Positions 52,240-60,755 of a stretch of 64,000 nt of DNA are shown piece after piece. The stretch comes from JAICWP01 sp035252015. Lineage in GTDB: Bacteria; Acidobacteriota; Terriglobia; Terriglobales; Acidobacteriaceae. Every line of letters begins with the position of its first letter. The stretch's first letter is position 1. Under the pieces are notes generated by a model. The model was not told where the DNA came from, did no database searches, and saw only the letters and a program-made list of their open reading frames with translations. The translations under genes were made by a program, and so were the position numbers. The stretch is from contig DATFDP010000119.1 in assembly GCA_035252015.1 (NCBI GenBank), positions 1 through 64,000 on the forward strand, in the 5' to 3' direction.

Positions 52240-53615
52240 TATTTGGCCGGCTCGCTGGCGGGCGACGCCAGGGTGCCGTACCTTTCCAGCAGGTCAGGCG
52301 TCAGGGCGCTCTGCCGCACGATAGACTTATACAGCTCAGCGCTGCCCCGGGCGGTGCGCTGTTGGGTTTGGGGATCGAGTGCATATAGGCCGAAGCGCAG
52401 TTTCCAGCCTTCGCTCCACTCGAAATTGTCGGTCAGCGTCCAGTGAAAATAGCCGCGAATGTCGCGGCCTTCGTTGATCAGGCCGTGCAGCTCTTTCACC
52501 GCGTTCACGATCAGCCACGGGCGAATGCAGTCGCGCGCATCAGGCACACCGTTTTCCAAAATATAAACGGGCTTCTTCAGCCGAGACGCGCGCTCCACCG
52601 CGCTGCGCAGCGCCTGGGGGTACGCCTCCCCGTAAGGATTGTCTACGCCGTGGTCGCCCTGGGGCGCATCGGGCGGCACGAACAAACGCCCAAAAAGCTG
52701 GGAGCCGTAGCCCGCATCGAAGGCCACATGAAAGCGGCTATATACGTTTAATCCTACGAAGTCGCAGGTGCCGCGCGCCTGGGCCAGGTTGCCGTCGGCC
52801 AGAGAAAGGGGAAATGCCAGGCGCCCTTCTTCCACCACACGCAGAAAGCTGTTGTTGAACAACTCGCCCGCCAGGCTGGCGACTACGCGATCCAGTTTGC
52901 CGCCCGGGCGAGCCGGTTCAAACACGACGTAATTATGTGCCCACCCGACTCGCGCGCGCGGTTGCGCCCGGTGAATGGCGCGATAAGCACGAGCATGGGC
53001 CCGTCCCATGCTGCTCATTACGCGAATAGCGTTCAACAATTCGCCTTTTCGCCCGGGAGGGAATTCGCCTAGCACGTAGCCGAGCGCGGCATACACATTG
53101 GGTTCGTTGAAGGTGACCCAATCCTGACAGAGATCGCCCAGTGCTTCCACCATTCGGCGGGCGAACCGCTCAAACAATTCCTCTGCTTGCGGGCACAGGA
53201 ATCCGCCTTTCTGTTCCAGCCAGAGTGGATGCGAAAAATGATGCAGGCAAACAAATGGCTGGATTCCACGCTGGCGCAGAGCCGAAAGCATGGCACGGTA
53301 GCGCTCCGCGGCCTGCCCGTTCCACTCCCCTTTCCGCGGCTCCAGGCGGCTCCACTCCACAGAGAGCCGCAGGGCATTCAGTCCCAGGCCGCGTGCCAGG
53401 TCGAAGTCGGGCTCCTCATCTTGCCACCAGTTACAGGCCAGGCCGCGGCGGTCGCCGGACTTGATCCGCCCAGCTGCCTCCCAGGCATGCCACTGGCTGT
53501 CACTATGGCCTCCTTCCACCTGGTAGGCAGCAGTTGAAACTCCCCAAAGAAAACCAGGCGGAAAGGTTAAGGTGGCAGGCCGTTCCTGGGCGATGGACGG
53601 CGGAAGGAACGTCAT
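52236..53615 (-). CDS. GH1 beta-glucosidase
   Basis: A 459-residue protein, the usual length of the family. FPPGFLWGVSTAAYQVEG at the N-terminus, acid/base E171 in WVTFNEPNVYAALGY, nucleophile E354 in YILENGVPD, and the substrate-site GYFHWTLTDNFEWSEGW. No signal peptide, so it probably cleaves disaccharides in the cytoplasm. GGAGA lies before the ATG. Its stop codon overlaps that of the convergent glycosyltransferase. Confidence 0.95.
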   Translation of the reverse strand: MTFLPPSIAQERPATLTFPPGFLWGVSTAAYQVEGGHSDSQWHAWEAAGRIKSGDRRGLACNWWQDEEPDFDLARGLGLNALRLSVEWSRLEPRKGEWNGQAAERYRAMLSALRQRGIQPFVCLHHFSHPLWLEQKGGFLCPQAEELFERFARRMVEALGDLCQDWVTFNEPNVYAALGYVLGEFPPGRKGELLNAIRVMSSMGRAHARAYRAIHRAQPRARVGWAHNYVVFEPARPGGKLDRVVASLAGELFNNSFLRVVEEGRLAFPLSLADGNLAQARGTCDFVGLNVYSRFHVAFDAGYGSQLFGRLFVPPDAPQGDHGVDNPYGEAYPQALRSAVERASRLKKPVYILENGVPDARDCIRPWLIVNAVKELHGLINEGRDIRGYFHWTLTDNFEWSEGWKLRFGLYALDPQTQQRTARGSAELYKSIVRQSALTPDLLERYGTLASPASEPAKY

Positions 53616-54045
53616 TGTCTCCGCATTCTAGCTGAACGCTGAGCTCCGGTGTCGTGGCGCATCAGTCCACTCGATATCTAATGGCCCGATGTTACAGCAG
53701 CATTACGTGCCGGTTAATGTTTCGTGACATCGGTGAGAGTACCGCTTGCAGCATCCCCCTGAAAACCCTCACATGTTGAGCCAACCCCGGTTGCGTTTTG
53801 AAGGGCGCGTCCGAGGACACCTTACGCTGCAATTCTTGCCAGCACCGGGCAATAACTTCCTTATCGCCACCCTTTTTTTCTACTCGGCCAAAAAGGTAAG
53901 TTCCTCAATTCCCTTTAGTTACTTGCCGGCCTGCCAAATGGAGTAGAGGATGCACCTGCATCAGCAGAAATGAAACAGAGGCTGCTGATTACTTCCGTAA
54001 CCTTTCGGCTTTTGTGCCGCATATTAGGAGCCTGAATCACTGCCT
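53616..54045. other. Intergenic region, no gene recognised
   Basis: 430 bases between the divergent GH1 and outer-membrane protein genes. A 66-codon frame at 53746-53946 has no ribosome site and no family resemblance. No repeat or terminator seen. Confidence 0.5.
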
Positions 54046-54951
54046 ATGTCTCATCCATTTAGGTTTTCCGGAAAATTGCTGCTCGTCATGCTGGCCCTGG
54101 TGGCCATGGCCACGGCGCAATCGGTGCCGGCAGCGCCTTCGCAGGGTGAAACCGGTTTCACCTCCTACGTAGAGTTTGATGGCACTTCGAATGCCGAAGG
54201 CCAGGTCTACCGCCTCAACTCCAGCGTGGGGTACAGCTTTACCCAGCACTTCGGCGTGGATGTAGGCATTCCGGTTTATTTTGTGCGTCCGTCCAGTTCC
54301 GTAAGCGGAACCACCGGCAGTGCATCCGGTGATGGTTTGGGCAATCCGTACCTGGACCTGCGCTTGAAGTTCCTGAACCCGGCTCTGAACTTTGGTTCAG
54401 TGCTTACGGGATACGCGCCCGCAGGCGACAGCAAACTGGGCCTGAGTACGGGGCGCGCTACCTTCGACTGGACTAACCACTTCGACCACTCGTTCAATAA
54501 TCTCACGCCCTTCTTCGAGGCCGGCCTGTCCAATACGGTAGCCGATACGCAGCTGTTTCTAAGGCCGTTCACTAGCCTGGGTATGAACTCTCATTTCCAG
54601 GGCGGCGCCAGCTATCAGTTGGGAAGATATTTCAATCTGGGCGTATCGGGTTACGACATTCAACCCTTTGGCCAGCAGACCATTTTCAGCAAGGTGGCGA
54701 ACGGCAGTAGCCAGGCACGGGGTTCGGCGGGCGCTTCATCCCATGGCCCGTTTCAGAACAATCAGCAGGTTACCGGCGCCTCTGACCTGGCCTATGACAA
54801 CGGTTTCTCTGCTTGGATTGGCGCGAGTCCGTCGCCATTTCTCGACATGCAGTTGGGGTATACGCGAAGCATTCAGTACGACTTGAATTCGGTCTCATTC
54901 GGGATAGGCGTCAACGTAGGACGCCTGTATCACAGAAGCGCGAGCAAGTAA
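54046..54951 (+). CDS. Outer-membrane beta-barrel protein
   Basis: A 301-residue protein with a signal peptide (FSGKLLLVMLALVAMATAQS). The rest alternates polar and hydrophobic residues as in porin strands: SSVGYSFTQHFGVDVGIPVY, NPYLDLRLKFLNPALNFGSV, GASYQLGRYFNLGVSGYDI, and a final strand SVSFGIGVNVGRLYH. It resembles small transporter-like barrels of the phenol-degradation MetA/DUF3187-like type, but I cannot assign one. AGGAG is rather far (about 17 bases) from the ATG. It is followed after 34 bases by a secreted-protein gene. Confidence 0.7.
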   Translation: MSHPFRFSGKLLLVMLALVAMATAQSVPAAPSQGETGFTSYVEFDGTSNAEGQVYRLNSSVGYSFTQHFGVDVGIPVYFVRPSSSVSGTTGSASGDGLGNPYLDLRLKFLNPALNFGSVLTGYAPAGDSKLGLSTGRATFDWTNHFDHSFNNLTPFFEAGLSNTVADTQLFLRPFTSLGMNSHFQGGASYQLGRYFNLGVSGYDIQPFGQQTIFSKVANGSSQARGSAGASSHGPFQNNQQVTGASDLAYDNGFSAWIGASPSPFLDMQLGYTRSIQYDLNSVSFGIGVNVGRLYHRSASK

Positions 54952-54985
54952 GAGCAGTTGTGTACGCAAGGAGGACAACAAGCCT

Positions 54986-55510
54986 ATGAAGCAGTTACAG
55001 GTCACAGTTCTGGCGTTGACTGTTATGTTGTGCGGCGCTCCCGCATTTGCCCAGCACGGCCATGGCATGGGCCCTGGCAGCATAAATCCGGCGATGAGCC
55101 AAGGCGGTTCGCATCGCATGACCCCCAATCTGTCGCCTTCAACCCATGGCGTCACCATGACCCAGCAATTGACGAAGAACACGGCCCTGGCAGGCAAGAT
55201 CCAGAAGCTGACAGGCATGTCGGCGCAAGATGCTTGTTCAGGATTCAGAAACCTGGGTCAGTGCGTAGCCGCGGCTCACGTCAGCCAGAACCTGGGCATC
55301 ACTTTTGCCTGCATGAAGGCGGATATGACGGGTGTGGCCGCTGCGACTAGCGCGAATTGCCCGGCGATCAAGGGTCCTGCCACCGCCACCAAGGGCATGA
55401 GTCTGGGCAAAGCCATCCAGACGCTGCAGCCCACCGCGAACAGCAAGCTCGAGGTCAAGAAAGCGAACAGGCAGGCCGACCAGGACATCAAGGAGAGCAG
55501 CAACTCTTAA
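54986..55510 (+). CDS. Secreted Cys-containing protein of unknown function
   Basis: A 174-residue protein with a signal peptide (MKQLQVTVLALTVMLCGAPA, cleavage after FAQ), a His/Gly/Met-rich start (HGHGMGPG) and cysteines in DACSGFRNLGQCVAAAH, TFACMKADM and SANCPAI that could form two disulfides. The C-terminal third is Lys-rich (KLEVKKANRQADQDIKE). Strong GGAGGA ribosome site, though with a spacer of about 13 bases. Likely co-transcribed with the barrel gene and ended by a clear terminator. Confidence 0.65.
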   Translation: MKQLQVTVLALTVMLCGAPAFAQHGHGMGPGSINPAMSQGGSHRMTPNLSPSTHGVTMTQQLTKNTALAGKIQKLTGMSAQDACSGFRNLGQCVAAAHVSQNLGITFACMKADMTGVAAATSANCPAIKGPATATKGMSLGKAIQTLQPTANSKLEVKKANRQADQDIKESSNS

Positions 55511-55535
55511 GCTTTTTGCAGCCGTCGACAACTCC

Positions 55536-55563
55536 AGCCCCGCATCGTGCGGGGCTTTTTTTT
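55536..55563 (+). terminator. Rho-independent terminator after the secreted-protein gene
   Basis: A perfect 9-bp stem AGCCCCGCA / TGCGGGGCT with a TCG loop and an eight-T run. It also lies just beyond the end of the convergent permease gene (stop at 55592), which is read leftward into it. Confidence 0.93.
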
Positions 55564-55591
55564 GGGGGCGGTGCCTCGAATGGCGCACTCC

Positions 55592-58267
55592 TCATTCCCG
55601 CAAAACGCGGGCAGGGTCAATCCGGGTGGCATGCCAGGCCGGCCACAGACAGGCTGTAATTGTGGCGCTCGTCATTACCGCCAATGCTAGGCCGAAGGCA
55701 CGAGGATCGTATGGGCTGACGTTATAGAGCAGATCTCCCATTAACCTCGTCAGCGCCAGTGCCGCTGCTGTTCCGATGAGGATGCCAATGGCGGTTAAGG
55801 CCAATCCACGCGAGATAACCACCCGCAGCAGATTCGAAGCTCCAGCGCCCAGGGCCATGCGCAGCCCCAGTTCACGGGTGCTTTGCGAAACGGTATAGGA
55901 CATCACCCCATAAATGCCGACGGCGGCGAGCACTAGCGCCAGCCCTCCCAGAATAGCTACCAGGGTTACAGCCACAAGTTGCGGCGATGTGGAACGATCC
56001 ACTTGTTCCTGCAGGGTGATCATCTCGTAGAGTGCAAGATTCGGGTCCAGGGCGTGAACTTCCTGGCTCAAGGCCGTAGCAATGGTGCGCAGAGGTTGCG
56101 TGGTGCGGATGTTCAGGTCCGGGCTCTTGGCAAAATCCTGGCGCAGAGGTACGTAGAAGAATGGCCGGGGAATCTCCCGCATGCTTTCGTATTTGGAGTT
56201 CGCAGCGACACCCACAACGCGAACCCAGCTCCCTTTTACTTGGAGCCGGCGGCCGATGGGACTCTGGCCACGCCAATAGCGCGCCACCATGGTCTGGTTA
56301 ACCACGGCAACCAGGGGAGCATTCTCATCGTCGGCACGCGTGAATTCACGGCCGGAAATAAGTCGGATACCCAAAGTAGCGAAGTAATCAGGACTCACCT
56401 GGTTGTAGTCAACGCTGGGCTGTTCCCCGGGGCGAGGCTGGTAGCCATCTACGGCGATGGGCGTTGAAGAGTACGAGATGTAGCCGAGGGGAGTTATGCG
56501 AGCGAAGGCCGCCGCTTCCACGCCGGGCAGCGACCAGACGCGATCAAGCAGCTCATCCTGAAATGTTTTGGCTTGCGGCTCGCTGTATCCCGCGGCGCCT
56601 ATGGAAACGCGGGTCGTCAGTACCCGAGTGGTTAAAAAGCCCGGGCTGGTGTTGCGAATTTTGTCCAGGCTCCGCAGCAATAACACCGTTCCTACCAGCA
56701 ACACGAAACTCAGGCACACTTGAACAATAACCAGGCTGGAGCGTACCCATGCTCTGCCGCGGCCGCGGGTCACACTCGGAGAGTCGGCTTTCAATGCCCC
56801 GGAAACGTCAAGGTTGCGCGTCTCCAGCGCCGGAACCAAGCCGACTATCGCGGCCGTTAGTATGCAAATGGCGACGCTGAGCGACAGTACCCGCCAATCA
56901 ATTTCCCCGGGAAGGTGCATGGCGATTCCGGAGCGCACGGGGAACAGCAAAACCAGTGCATGTCGGCACCAGTAAGCGACCAGGAGCCCACAAGTGGCTC
57001 CAAGGACGGAAACCATCAACGCTTCCGTGAGAAGTTGCCGCAACAGTCGGCCATAACCCGCTCCGAGCGCCAGCCGAACGTTTATCTCGCGACGGCGGCT
57101 GAAGGACCTCACCAGCAGCAGGTTGCCGACGTTAGCACAGGCGATGAGCAGCACGGAACCCGCCACCCAGAACATGATCTTCAGCGTGGGAAGCAGAGTA
57201 CTGGCATCATTGAAGGGCGTTTGCCACAAAGGCCAAAGTTTAATGCCCCGCCCGCGGTTGGTGGCGGGATAGGCGGCCTCCAGGCGCCGCGCTAGGGCAG
57301 AGACTTCCTGCTGCGCCTGCTGCCGTGAGACTCCGGGCTTGAGTTTGGCGTAGCATTCGATCCAACGCGCGCCACGGTCCTCCAGTTTGTATCCGCCGGC
57401 TTCGAAATTCTCTTCCATCGAGGCCGGAACCCAGAAATTCATAGCCCAGCCTACGAAAGTTCCGTAAAAATCCTTCGGTGTAACTCCAACAATGGTGTAC
57501 ACCTCGCTGTTTAGGCGCTGGGTCTTGCCAATGATTTGCGGATCACCTTTGAAGCGGCTCTGCCAGAGCTGGTAGCTGATTACGATGATGGGATGGGAGT
57601 TGCGCCCGACGTCCTCGCCGGGTCGGAAGCCGCGGCCGAGAATGGGATGAACGCCGATGGCCTCGAAATAGTTGGCGGAAACGATGCTGCCGGTAGTGAC
57701 CTCGGCGCGCTCGCCGATACTCAGCGTACCGCCGGTAATCTTGGTCACGAAGGTGGTTTCGCACAGCGTGCAACCGCGCTGCAGGTCAAGGTAATCGGGC
57801 CAGGAGAGCGGGCCGCCCTGCTCTTCGCCAGGGGAGGTGCCGCCGATTGCGACCAGGCGTTCCTGATGGGCCACCGCGGGGTAGGGGCGGAAGAGGGTGC
57901 CTTCGATCCAGCTGAAAACAGCGGTGTTGGCGCCGATGCCCAGCGTGAGACACGAAAGTGCCAGCACAAAAAAACCGGGACTGCGGCGCAGTTGCCGCAG
58001 ACCGTAGCGCAAATCCTGAATGAAATCTTCAAGCATGTTTACGCCTCGTTTTTCTCGGCATTCCTCTTCTACCTGCGTTACGCCGCCCAGCGCCCGCAAC
58101 GCCGCGTAACCGGCTGCTTCCGGCGACATTCCCCGCGCGATGTTCTCCTGCGTCTGCAATTCGATATGGTCACGGAGTTCATCGCTCAGTTCCTGGTCCA
58201 CCCGCTTGCGAAAAAAGAGAGAACGCAACCGCAAGGGCACGGTATAAAGCCATTGTTCGAAGCTCAT
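55592..58267 (-). CDS. ADOP-type MacB/FtsX permease
   Basis: An 891-residue protein. An N-terminal helical prefix (RKRVDQELSDELRDHIELQT, AAGYAALRALGGVTQVEEEC) is followed by two MacB_PCD-FtsX units: first helix FFVLALSCLTLGIGANTAVFSWI, core domain with FRPGEDVGRN, FtsX helices around 370-500, and a second set ending at the C-terminus (LYNVSPYDPRAFGLALAVM). This duplicated permease without its own ATPase is the acidobacterial duplicated orphan permease type. It probably exports or transduces at the inner membrane. It is two bases downstream of the PadR gene, so co-transcribed. Confidence 0.95.
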   Translation of the reverse strand: MSFEQWLYTVPLRLRSLFFRKRVDQELSDELRDHIELQTQENIARGMSPEAAGYAALRALGGVTQVEEECREKRGVNMLEDFIQDLRYGLRQLRRSPGFFVLALSCLTLGIGANTAVFSWIEGTLFRPYPAVAHQERLVAIGGTSPGEEQGGPLSWPDYLDLQRGCTLCETTFVTKITGGTLSIGERAEVTTGSIVSANYFEAIGVHPILGRGFRPGEDVGRNSHPIIVISYQLWQSRFKGDPQIIGKTQRLNSEVYTIVGVTPKDFYGTFVGWAMNFWVPASMEENFEAGGYKLEDRGARWIECYAKLKPGVSRQQAQQEVSALARRLEAAYPATNRGRGIKLWPLWQTPFNDASTLLPTLKIMFWVAGSVLLIACANVGNLLLVRSFSRRREINVRLALGAGYGRLLRQLLTEALMVSVLGATCGLLVAYWCRHALVLLFPVRSGIAMHLPGEIDWRVLSLSVAICILTAAIVGLVPALETRNLDVSGALKADSPSVTRGRGRAWVRSSLVIVQVCLSFVLLVGTVLLLRSLDKIRNTSPGFLTTRVLTTRVSIGAAGYSEPQAKTFQDELLDRVWSLPGVEAAAFARITPLGYISYSSTPIAVDGYQPRPGEQPSVDYNQVSPDYFATLGIRLISGREFTRADDENAPLVAVVNQTMVARYWRGQSPIGRRLQVKGSWVRVVGVAANSKYESMREIPRPFFYVPLRQDFAKSPDLNIRTTQPLRTIATALSQEVHALDPNLALYEMITLQEQVDRSTSPQLVAVTLVAILGGLALVLAAVGIYGVMSYTVSQSTRELGLRMALGAGASNLLRVVISRGLALTAIGILIGTAAALALTRLMGDLLYNVSPYDPRAFGLALAVMTSATITACLWPAWHATRIDPARVLRE

Positions 58268-58269
58268 CT

Positions 58270-58605
58270 TCAGGCCTCGCTGAGCTTGATGATGCTGGAG
58301 ATAGCCGCAGAAAGACGATTCCAGTTGGCGGCCTCTTTTTCGAGCTGCCTACGGCCCAGCCGGGTCAGCGAATAGAATTTCGCGCAGCGGTTGCTTTCAC
58401 TCGCCTTCCACTGAGCGCTAATCCATCCCTGTTGTTCCAGCTTGTGTAACGCGGGGTAAAGAGACCCGTCGCTGACCTGCAGCACATCGGCGGAGATTTG
58501 CTTGAGGCGCTGGCCAATTGCCCAACCATTGAGCGGCTGCAACGCTAATATTTTCAGGATCAGCATGTCCAGAGTGCCCTGGACCAGATCCGAAGGCTTG
58601 CTCAC
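58270..58605 (-). CDS. PadR-family transcriptional regulator
   Basis: A 111-residue winged-helix protein: LVQGTLDMLILKILALQPLN, GWAIGQRLKQ, SDGSLYPALHKLEQQGWISA, and FYSLTRLGRRQLEKEAANW are the PadR signatures, and the length is typical. It is the first gene of the PadR-ADOP pair that is repeated many times in acidobacterial genomes. It probably represses its own operon. Conserved, short C-terminal helix. Confidence 0.95.
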   Translation of the reverse strand: MSKPSDLVQGTLDMLILKILALQPLNGWAIGQRLKQISADVLQVSDGSLYPALHKLEQQGWISAQWKASESNRCAKFYSLTRLGRRQLEKEAANWNRLSAAISSIIKLSEA

Positions 58606-59003
58606 ACACGCCTCCTCTCGGTTACCGAGTTAGACTATCCTAGGCGTCATCGGTGAGCAAGGAAATCAAAAAAAATTTTGGCCAAAAGATCGGGCAGGGC
58701 GCCGCAACAATTGAAGGGCTCTCCTTTATTTACAGGGCTTCCTGTCGCATTTCAAACCCTCGAATATCCGTTCCCGTCACAGCCAGAAGTGTCAAGTGTC
58801 ACTTATCTGCTCCTGAGTTGATGGTCTAATGTTGAGCGAATTAGTTTGCCGGACACCGTCTCCTATTCTCGTAACGCCAGGAACCCAGTTGTCTGAAGTT
58901 GGGTCTGCCTCGGCATCGGGACACGCATCGGGTCGGTGATACCTGGCTGGGTTGCTGAGTAAGAAGAGAAGACTATCCTGGAAGTCCTGCGGGAGAAACC
59001 ACA
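58606..59003. other. Divergent intergenic region, no gene recognised
   Basis: About 400 bases between the PadR gene and the eight-helix membrane protein gene. It carries an A-rich stretch near 58665-58675 and the direct repeat AAGTGTC-AAGTGTC at about 58787. Promoters for both genes must lie here; none is clear-cut. Confidence 0.45.
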
Positions 59004-59891
59004 ATGGAAACTGAAGTCACAGAACAGGTATTGGTGACGCAGGCGTCCGTGCCGAAAAACGAGAATCTTCGGGCAGCCTATGTGCTTTCAACAATCGTGG
59101 CCGTGATTGCCGCCGCGGTATCAGGACTTGGGTTGCAGTTCCCAAGTGTGTATCGCAGCACCGGTTGGGAGAACGGCGTTTTGGGCAACGACCTGGTGAC
59201 ACTGGTAGTAGCAGTCCCCGTACTCGCGCTGGCAGTCATTTACTCGGCTCGCGGTTCTGTTCGCGCACGATTGGTCTGGCTTGGGGTGCTGTACTACATG
59301 TTCTACAACTATGCCTTTTATGTGTTCGGGATGCCGGTGACTAAGCTCTATTTGCCGATGATCGCAGTCTTCACTGTCTCCGGTTTCGCCTTGGCATTGG
59401 GCACGTTCAACCTCAATGTTAATGCCATCAGCCGCAGGTTCAGTCTCCGCACACCGGCAAGAATACTCGCCGTGTGGTTCCTATGGGTGGCGATCCAAGT
59501 GTCCATGTTGTGGATTTCACAGTGGGTCAAGTTTGTGTTTACGGGTCACGTCCCGGAGGTAAATGGAAGCTCGAGCGCATACCAGGTGATTGCCGCGGTT
59601 GATCTGAGTTTCATGGTGTCGCTGCTTATTCCAGCGGCGTACTGTTTGTGGAGACATCGTCCCTGGGGCTATGTATTCGGCGGCATGCTCAGTGTCCAAG
59701 GCGCTTTTTACACCGCCGTTATGGCAATGGTTTGTGTAGTCAATTGGAAGTTCACGGGAGCACAACTGTTTTCCAATTGGTTCATCGGATGCATCGTTGG
59801 CTGTGCTGTGTCTCTCCTGTGCCTCGCCACGTTGTTAGTTGGTGTGCAGAGAGCGGAAACTATAACTAGAGTCGGCCAGGGTGGTGCTTAA
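59004..59891 (+). CDS. Eight-helix membrane protein of unknown function
   Basis: A 295-residue integral membrane protein with about eight hydrophobic helices (for example AAYVLSTIVAVIAAAVSGLG, LVTLVVAVPVLALAVIYSA, WFIGCIVGCAVSLLCLATLL). No transporter motif recognised. GGAGAA precedes the ATG. Its stop overlaps that of the convergent LytTR gene by four bases. In LytTR regulatory systems, a membrane protein antagonises a receiver-less LytTR regulator, so this may be a partner. Confidence 0.65.
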   Translation: METEVTEQVLVTQASVPKNENLRAAYVLSTIVAVIAAAVSGLGLQFPSVYRSTGWENGVLGNDLVTLVVAVPVLALAVIYSARGSVRARLVWLGVLYYMFYNYAFYVFGMPVTKLYLPMIAVFTVSGFALALGTFNLNVNAISRRFSLRTPARILAVWFLWVAIQVSMLWISQWVKFVFTGHVPEVNGSSSAYQVIAAVDLSFMVSLLIPAAYCLWRHRPWGYVFGGMLSVQGAFYTAVMAMVCVVNWKFTGAQLFSNWFIGCIVGCAVSLLCLATLLVGVQRAETITRVGQGGA

Positions 59892-60289
59892 TCGGCCAGG
59901 AAACCGTTACTCCCAATCCAGAAATCTGCCAGCGACTTGAGATTCTTGCGATAGCTGCGTGCTACCGGATATTCATTGCCTCCCTTGGTCCGTACACGAT
60001 AGTCTCCGGCGGCGCAACGATGAATCTCCTCTACCATCGAGCCGTTTACCAAAAACGACCGATGAATCCGGATAAACCCATAAGGCTTCAGTTTCTCCAC
60101 CAGACTCGAAATCGACTCTCGCAAGAGGTAAGACGTCGGTCCTTTCAGGAGCAACACATAATTGCCTTCGGCGTGAACGGACACGATCTGGAACGGATCA
60201 ATGAAAAGAATTCTTCCCTTTGCCTTGATGGCAATTCTTGGCGGGCCGGGTCGCACCGCGTCCTGAAGAACTGGAAGTCCGCCAAACAT
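59888..60289 (-). CDS. Receiver-less LytTR DNA-binding protein
   Basis: A 133-residue protein containing a LytTR domain from about residue 20 to 120: IAIKAKGRILFIDPFQIVSV, HAEGNYVLLL, YGFIRIHRSFLVNGSMVEEI and EYPVARSYRKNLKSL. No receiver domain. The first ~18 residues are low in conservation, so the true start may be slightly internal. Proteins of this kind work with a membrane partner or bind DNA constitutively. Convergent with the membrane protein gene, four-base overlap. Confidence 0.85.
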   Translation of the reverse strand: MFGGLPVLQDAVRPGPPRIAIKAKGRILFIDPFQIVSVHAEGNYVLLLKGPTSYLLRESISSLVEKLKPYGFIRIHRSFLVNGSMVEEIHRCAAGDYRVRTKGGNEYPVARSYRKNLKSLADFWIGSNGFLAD

Positions 60290-60352
60290 TTTGATTATCC
60301 CTTGAGCGGCCTACTTTGCGCCGCCGTTCAGAGCTTACTGCGTTGACTCAAC

Positions 60353-60646
60353 TTATTTCGCAAGGGCGTCGCGATTCTCTTTCGCCCAATTGCTGTCCGG
60401 TGCCACTGCCTGCATCGGGGGGCCTCCTTGAGTTCCACAGGCACACGGCCCTTCCGTCTTAGCTTCCGTCATGCAGGAACAGGACCTCGTCCCCAGGCAG
60501 GCACAAACGTATACAACCTTGTCTTTAGTCTTACCCTGCTTTTTTGAGCCGCCCGTGGGCGGAGTTGCAGAACCGCCGCTCGAAGAAAGGAAGGCCAACA
60601 GGACAAGGGAAAGAATGGCTCCGGTAAATCTCATTAGGTGTCTCAT
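60353..60646 (-). CDS. Small exported triple-CxC (metal-binding-like) protein
   Basis: A 97-residue protein from the ATG at 60646; a 22-codon upstream extension lacks sense. Signal peptide (FTGAILSLVLLAFLSS), a Gly/Ser/Lys linker, then VCACLGTRSCSCMTEAKTEG followed by PCACG: six cysteines in three C-x-C pairs. This resembles copper- or zinc-binding metallothionein-like tails. No family recognised. GGGGGAGAAG lies upstream. Divergent from the MocR-type gene, sharing a 109-base regulatory region. Confidence 0.6.
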   Translation of the reverse strand: MRHLMRFTGAILSLVLLAFLSSSGGSATPPTGGSKKQGKTKDKVVYVCACLGTRSCSCMTEAKTEGPCACGTQGGPPMQAVAPDSNWAKENRDALAK

Positions 60647-60698
60647 ACGCTTCTCCCCCTTGGGCGCCATTGCGCAGAAAGACAGCATGATATTGAAA

Positions 60699-60749
60699 AT
60701 GGCATTGCGCAATAGCCACTTGACACGCTACTTGCAATGCCATTATGGT
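60699..60749 (+). promoter_or_regulatory. Inverted-repeat operator over the MocR promoter
   Basis: ATGGCATTGC (60699-60708) and its exact complement GCAATGCCAT (60734-60743) flank TTGACA (60720-60725). The best -10 is TATGGT at 60744-60749, 18 bases after. The palindrome ATTGCGCAAT (60704-60713) is nested in the left arm. The layout fits autoregulation by the MocR protein, perhaps with co-control of the divergent CxC gene. The predicted start site is at or next to the ATG at 60756. Confidence 0.6.
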
Positions 60750-60755
60750 GCGGCG

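Noticed and set aside
57536..58375. 279-codon open frame on the plus strand
   Set aside because: Antisense to the start of the ADOP permease and the PadR gene.
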